Source: Ulvibacter litoralis
Lineage (GTDB): Bacteria > Bacteroidota > Bacteroidia > Flavobacteriales > Flavobacteriaceae
Assembly: GCF_900102055.1 (NCBI RefSeq)
Contig: NZ_FNBA01000002.1
Span: 558,001-622,000 of the forward strand
Length of the DNA stretch: 64,000 bases
Direction: 5' to 3'
The notes under the pieces were generated by a model. It saw only the letters and a list, made by a program, of their open reading frames with translations. It searched no databases and was not told the DNA's origin. Made by a program: the position numbers and the translations under genes. This document shows, in pieces, positions 59,437-64,000 of this stretch; positions within the stretch are counted from its first letter, which is position 1; each line of letters opens with the position of its first letter.

Positions 59437-61326
59437 ATGACAGGAAGTATACTTTTTCAAGCTATTATTTTTCTAGCAGGCGCTATTATTTGTGTGTCCA
59501 TTGCTAAGCGATTAGGGTTAAGTTCTGTGATTGGTTATTTACTAGCAGGTGTTTTAATAGGGCCTTACGTATTAGGTTTTATAGGAGAAGAGGGAGATGA
59601 CATTCTTCATTTTGCAGAATTTGGAGTGGTAGTAATGCTATTTTTAATCGGATTAGAAATTGAACCCAAGAATTTTTGGAACATGCGAAAAACCATCCTT
59701 GGTATGGGAGGCTTGCAGGTTGCGGGAACGATGCTGCTTTCGTATTTTCTGTTTTTAATGCTTGGTTTTGATTGGGAAGTATGTCTGGTTATTTCCATGG
59801 CGGTTGCCTTATCATCTACCGCAATTGCGTTACAAACCATAAAAGAAAAAGGCCTGATGGATACCACTTTTGGAACTTCATCATTCTCTATATTACTGTT
59901 CCAAGATATTATTGTTATTTTCATGCTTGGAGCCTTGCCATTACTGTCTAATTTAGAGAGTATTGCTTCAGCAGATTCTCATGCCGAAACGTCTAATTTA
60001 TTAGATAGTTTGCCCATAGGTTTTCAAACATTAGCTATTATTTTATCGGTGGTTATAATCATCTTTGCGGGTCGATATCTAATTGTACCTATGTTGCGTA
60101 AAGTAGCTAAAACAGGAGTTCGAGAGCTTTTAATAGCTTCTGCTTTTTTAATTGTGTTTGGGATTTCTTTTTTAATGGAATATGTCGGTCTCAGCCCAGC
60201 CTTGGGAGCGTTTTTAGGTGGAGTCGTACTATCGAATAGTGAGTTTAAACATGAATTAGAGAGTACGCTAGAGCCTTTTAAAAATCTTCTGCTCGGATTG
60301 TTCTTCATGGCGGTAGGAGCTTCTATTAATTTTATCGTCATCGCAAAAAGTCCGCTGACGATTGGTGGACTATTACTCGCCATTATTGTTCTAAAAGCGA
60401 TTGTTTTATTTATTACAGGACATATTTTTAAATTAAAATTAGATCAAAAGTTATTGTTAACCTTTGGGTTGGCGCAGATTGGTGAATTTGCATTTGTATT
60501 GCTGTCGTTTGCTTTTAATTTGAATATTTTATCACAGGATCAAATGGATATGATGCTGGTGATAACAGCGCTAACCATGTCACTTACTCCAATTATAAGT
60601 ATGATTAACGAACGATTAATTCTTCCTAAAATGGGTACAAAAGAGTCTGTAAAAAGACCCATGGATCATATTGCGAAGTCACAAAAAATCATCTTGCTTG
60701 GTTTTGGTCACTTCGGAAGTACAATTGGACGTTTTTTAAGATCGCATGGTGTAGAAGCTACTATTTTAGATCAAGATTCCAATCGTGTAGATTTTCTTCG
60801 GAAAATGGGTTTTGAAGTATATTATGGGGATGCCACAAGAATCGATTTGTTAGAGTCGGCGGGCATTGCTGAAGCTAAAATATTAATATGTGCAATCGAT
60901 AATCCTAGCGTGACCAAAGAAATAACAAAATTAGTAAAAGAGAAATTCCCGCATGTAGAGCTTATGATTCGTGCAAAAAATAGAGATGATGCCTATGATT
61001 TAATAAATTTAGGCATGGAAAATATTTATCGTGAATCGTTAGATACTTCCTTAAACCTTGCAAAAGATGTGTTGAGTAAAATGGGTTTCAGAAAATATAC
61101 CCTAACCAGGCAAGTTCAAAACTTTATTAAATACGATGAAAATAGCTTACGACGACTCGCGCGGGAATCGAAACGTGATGAAAACTATATTTTTAAAGCT
61201 AGAAAAGAAATCGAAGAACAGGAAAAACTTTTAAATGAGGACTTTAAAAGAGGTGTTGTAGATTATGACAAACATTGGGATAGCGAGGAAATTAGAAAAG
61301 CGTTAGAAAAAACAAACAACAAGTAA
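59437..61326 (+). CDS. KefB/KefC-type potassium/proton antiporter
   Basis: 629 aa. About 12 transmembrane helices (residues 1-385) of the CPA2 antiporter fold, then a cytoplasmic RCK/TrkA-N domain starting at ILLGFGHFGSTIG (about 418) with NAD(H)-binding Gly residues. The C-terminal tail is acidic and coiled. E. coli KefB/C let K+ out when glutathione adducts form, lowering internal pH during electrophile attack. Ligand here is unknown, as many Flavobacteria lack glutathione. Paired with the KefF-like gene. Confidence 0.9.
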   Translation: MTGSILFQAIIFLAGAIICVSIAKRLGLSSVIGYLLAGVLIGPYVLGFIGEEGDDILHFAEFGVVVMLFLIGLEIEPKNFWNMRKTILGMGGLQVAGTMLLSYFLFLMLGFDWEVCLVISMAVALSSTAIALQTIKEKGLMDTTFGTSSFSILLFQDIIVIFMLGALPLLSNLESIASADSHAETSNLLDSLPIGFQTLAIILSVVIIIFAGRYLIVPMLRKVAKTGVRELLIASAFLIVFGISFLMEYVGLSPALGAFLGGVVLSNSEFKHELESTLEPFKNLLLGLFFMAVGASINFIVIAKSPLTIGGLLLAIIVLKAIVLFITGHIFKLKLDQKLLLTFGLAQIGEFAFVLLSFAFNLNILSQDQMDMMLVITALTMSLTPIISMINERLILPKMGTKESVKRPMDHIAKSQKIILLGFGHFGSTIGRFLRSHGVEATILDQDSNRVDFLRKMGFEVYYGDATRIDLLESAGIAEAKILICAIDNPSVTKEITKLVKEKFPHVELMIRAKNRDDAYDLINLGMENIYRESLDTSLNLAKDVLSKMGFRKYTLTRQVQNFIKYDENSLRRLARESKRDENYIFKARKEIEEQEKLLNEDFKRGVVDYDKHWDSEEIRKALEKTNNK

Positions 61327-61446
61327 TCATAGCCAAACGAAAAATAACATAGGTTTATACACAAGTTATAGTTTTCCGAAGTGAAACAAATTCTTGCTAT
61401 TATTATTTAAATGTTTGAGTCATTTAATTATTCCTGAAAGTTTACA

Positions 61447-61477
61447 TTGAACCATTACATTCAAAATAGTATATTTA
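61447..61477 (+). promoter_or_regulatory. Probable promoter of the M16 peptidase gene
   Basis: TTG (61447-61449) and TATATTTA (61470-61477) are 20 nt apart; the -7 box differs from TAnnTTTG only in the last base. It lies 59 bp before the ATG at 61537. Confidence 0.4.
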
Positions 61478-61536
61478 ATGCTTCGTTTAAATAACAACTT
61501 TATTTAAGCGCTTTTAATCAACTAAAACGCGTATCA

Positions 61537-64000
61537 ATGAGACTTCCAATTGCAACATTTATTTTTTGTGGACTCTTTTTTTCTTCTTGTACTACTGAAA
61601 ATAAGTCAGATGTAGAAGAACAAGAGTTTAAAATAGACTATGAAAAATTCACTTTAGATAACGGTCTTGAAGTTATTCTACATGAGGACCATAGCGACCC
61701 AATTGTTGCAGTAGCTACTATGATGCATGTGGGGTCAAATAGAGAGAAGCCAGGAAAAACAGGCTTTGCTCACTTTTTTGAACATATGAGTTTTAATGAT
61801 TCTGAAAATGTTCCCGTAGGAGCAAATCGGAAAATGATTCCAGAATGGGGTGGAAGTAGAAATGGAGGAACTTGGAGCGATGGAACCGTGTATTATGAAG
61901 TAGTTCCTAAAGATGCTTTCGAAAAAATTCTTTGGATTGATTCTGATCGTTTTGGGTATATGATTAATACGGTTACGGAAGCTGCTTTAGAACGCGAAAA
62001 ACAAGTAGTTAAAAATGAAAAACGCCAACGGGTAGACAATGCTCCGTATGGTTATACAGATGAAATTATTCGGAAAAATTTATATCCTGAAGGACACCCG
62101 TACAACTGGACAGTTATTGGCGCCTTACCCGATTTACAAGCAGCAACGATTGACGATGTAAAAGAGTTTTACGCACAGTATTACGGTGCTAAAAATGCTT
62201 CTTTAGTGATTGCGGGAGATATCGACATTGCTGAAACTAAAGAATTGGTTAAAAAGTGGTTTGGTGAAATACCAGGTGGTCCGGATATTGAAGAATTACC
62301 TGCAATGCCTGTTACTTTAGCTGAAACAAAATCGTTGTATTTTGAAGATAACTTTGCAAAACTTCCAGAGTTGCGAATGATAATTCCAACCATTGAAGAA
62401 TACCATAAAGACGTATATCCGCTTCAAGTGTTAGGAAATTTATTGAGTGGCAGCAAAAATGCTCCTTTATATCAAGTTATTGTGGAAGAGAAAAAACTAG
62501 CTCCAAGCATTAACACGTACCAAAGCAGTAGTGAGTTGGCAGGTGAGTTTGTAATAAGAGCTCGGGCCAATGAAGGAACTGATCTAGACGACTTAAAAGC
62601 AGCAATCGATGAAGGATTACAACGTTTTGAAACCAACGGTGTAAGTGCAAACGATTTAAAACGTATCAAAGCTGAAATTGAAACTGAATTGTATCAAGGT
62701 GTTAGTACCGTTTTAAACAAAGCGTTTCAGTTGGTTCAAGATAATGAGTTTAATGGTGACCCAAGTTATATCACGAAAGCTGCAAAACTGACTGAAGCTG
62801 TAACGGCAGAAGACGTAATGCGTGTTTACAACCAATACATTAAAGGTGCGAACTACGTGATGACGAGTGTTGTTCCAAAAGGTCAATTAGAGCTGGCTGT
62901 TTCCGAAGCAAAAGAAGCAACAGTTTGGATTGAAGAGGTAAAGCAAGATGTAGCAAATGAAGAGGTAGCGCAAGGGGAAGAAGCAACCTACGAGAAAACA
63001 CCGAGTACCTACGATAGAAGTGAACCTGCATTTGGTGAATTGCCTTTATTTAAGTCTCCAGAAGTATGGACCGCTTCTCTCGACAACGGAATGAAAATTT
63101 ATGGAATTGAAAATGGCGAAGTTCCATTGGTACAATTTGATATCACGATTCCTGGCGGACAATTATTAGATCCTAAAGGAAAAGAAGGGGTTGCCAACTT
63201 ATTGAGCGATTTAATGATGGAAGGTACTGCGACAAAAACACCTGCGGAACTAGAAGAAGCTATAGGATTGTTGGGAGCTACAATTAATATGTATAGTGCA
63301 AATGAAGATTTTCATATTACTGGTTCTTGTCTGACAAAGAATTTTAAAGGAACGATGGCATTGGTAAAAGAAATTTTACTTGAACCACGCTGGGATGCTA
63401 AAGAATTTGAAAGATTAAAACAAGCGCTAGAAACTTCTTTAAAAGGACGTGAAGCGAATCCAAATGCTATTGCATCGCTCGTTTCTAATAAGTTGGTTTA
63501 TGGAGATGATCATATGTTTAGTGTGCCTGGCTCTGGAACCTTAGAGACCATTAAAAATATAACGGTTGCTGATTTAAAAGCATATTATAAAAACTTAGCT
63601 GCTGCCAATGCAACATTTCATATTGCTGGCGCTATTTCTAAAGATAAAGCGACACCTATTGTTGGAGTGCTTTCAGAGTTTAGTGGTGAAGCTATAGCGA
63701 TACCAAAACAAATACTTCCTGCAGAATCTAAAGGTGGTAATCTCTATTTTGTAGATGTACCAGGGTCGAAACAATCGGTAATTATGATTAGCAAATTAGT
63801 GCTCTCAGCAACGAATGATGATGCTAATAATTTGAATTTTGCCAATGAAATTTTAGGAGGTGGTTCAAGCGGTCGTTTATTTCAAACGTTACGAATTGAA
63901 AAAGGATATACCTATGGCGCCTATTCAGGTTTCAGAAATAGCTTGGAAGTGGCACCATTTACAGTACGTACCAGTGTAAGAGCCAATGCTACGTTTAAAT
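61537..64000 (+). CDS. M16 family zinc metallopeptidase lipoprotein, 3' end missing
   Basis: 821 codons are visible; the frame is open at the window end. Signal with lipobox LFFSSC (Cys18). The first M16 domain has the inverted zinc motif HFFEH (residues 79-83) with a later Glu in LEREKQVVKNE. From about residue 505 (SPEVWTASLDNGMKIYGIEN) a second, apparently inactive M16 domain follows, giving the usual two-half clam-shell. These peptidases degrade small peptides in the periplasm. It is a single gene beyond the Kef pair with a probable promoter of its own. Confidence 0.93.
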   Translation, partial: MRLPIATFIFCGLFFSSCTTENKSDVEEQEFKIDYEKFTLDNGLEVILHEDHSDPIVAVATMMHVGSNREKPGKTGFAHFFEHMSFNDSENVPVGANRKMIPEWGGSRNGGTWSDGTVYYEVVPKDAFEKILWIDSDRFGYMINTVTEAALEREKQVVKNEKRQRVDNAPYGYTDEIIRKNLYPEGHPYNWTVIGALPDLQAATIDDVKEFYAQYYGAKNASLVIAGDIDIAETKELVKKWFGEIPGGPDIEELPAMPVTLAETKSLYFEDNFAKLPELRMIIPTIEEYHKDVYPLQVLGNLLSGSKNAPLYQVIVEEKKLAPSINTYQSSSELAGEFVIRARANEGTDLDDLKAAIDEGLQRFETNGVSANDLKRIKAEIETELYQGVSTVLNKAFQLVQDNEFNGDPSYITKAAKLTEAVTAEDVMRVYNQYIKGANYVMTSVVPKGQLELAVSEAKEATVWIEEVKQDVANEEVAQGEEATYEKTPSTYDRSEPAFGELPLFKSPEVWTASLDNGMKIYGIENGEVPLVQFDITIPGGQLLDPKGKEGVANLLSDLMMEGTATKTPAELEEAIGLLGATINMYSANEDFHITGSCLTKNFKGTMALVKEILLEPRWDAKEFERLKQALETSLKGREANPNAIASLVSNKLVYGDDHMFSVPGSGTLETIKNITVADLKAYYKNLAAANATFHIAGAISKDKATPIVGVLSEFSGEAIAIPKQILPAESKGGNLYFVDVPGSKQSVIMISKLVLSATNDDANNLNFANEILGGGSSGRLFQTLRIEKGYTYGAYSGFRNSLEVAPFTVRTSVRANATFK

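Noticed and set aside
1-64000. tRNA, rRNA, CRISPR arrays, insertion sequences, prophage
   Set aside because: I looked for cloverleaf tails, direct-repeat/spacer spacing, transposase motifs and terminal repeats; none was convincing. The only tandem array is within the coding fibre gene.

Overview
The window is chromosomal DNA of a low-GC (about one third G+C) member of the Bacteroidota, most likely a marine Flavobacteriaceae. Pointers are the AT-rich intergenic DNA with few Shine-Dalgarno sequences, many TAnnTTTG-type -7 boxes, an ArgF' transcarbamylase, LytTR/LytS two-component pairs including a beta-propeller sensor, YHYH and DUF6515 proteins, and Flavobacteria-like intergenic repeats. No rRNA, tRNA, insertion sequence, prophage or CRISPR array was seen. 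Almost all coding frames look intact.

Layout. 0-2 kb: the start of a MarR-like regulator facing an Old Yellow Enzyme gene, then a DUF4442 hotdog protein. 2.1-4.5 kb: a secreted protein with 29 tandem 17-residue repeats and a C-terminal endosialidase-type chaperone domain. 4.7-14.1 kb: an arginine operon (GNAT-argG-argC-proC-argD-argF'-argB-argE-argH), preceded by a good promoter, a short ORF ending in an Arg-rich run and a terminator-like hairpin, which together resemble an attenuator. 14.3-16.0 kb: alanine dehydrogenase and a 5'(3')-deoxyribonucleotidase. 16.2-22.5 kb: a six-gene operon for a MacAB-TolC-type exporter with its own LytS/LytTR pair. 22.6-27.5 kb: envelope and secreted proteins, mostly of unknown function. 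27.8-32.2 kb: an ATP-grasp (RimK-like), GCS2-type ligase and N-formylglutamate amidohydrolase cluster, i.e. a predicted amide-bond-forming pathway, followed by a Na+/Ca2+ exchanger. 32.2-39.3 kb: a propeller sensor kinase and LytTR regulator next to two secreted proteins and a possible small RNA; all three of these transcription units share one promoter-upstream element. 39.3-46.1 kb: a desaturase, Crp/Fnr regulator, cold-shock protein, two DEAD-box helicases, a zinc-ribbon SDR-like protein and a J-domain protein. 46.2-48.2 kb: an M13 peptidase. 48.3-61.3 kb: two oppositely oriented redox operons (TetR-led and AraC-adjacent), an SDR, MarC, and a KefF/KefB-like pair, suggesting defence against reactive aldehydes and other electrophiles. 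61.5 kb to the end: an M16 peptidase that runs off the window.

Most notable: (1) the putative arginine attenuator; (2) an octamer, TTCCGAAG/CTTCGGAA, counted by eye about 42 times, at a density like that of known uptake-signal words; (3) the shared promoter element beside the LytTR system; (4) the amidoligase cluster; (5) Ser89 in ArgF', which predicts N-succinylated rather than N-acetylated arginine intermediates. All homology statements come from motif recognition and memory; no search was run.
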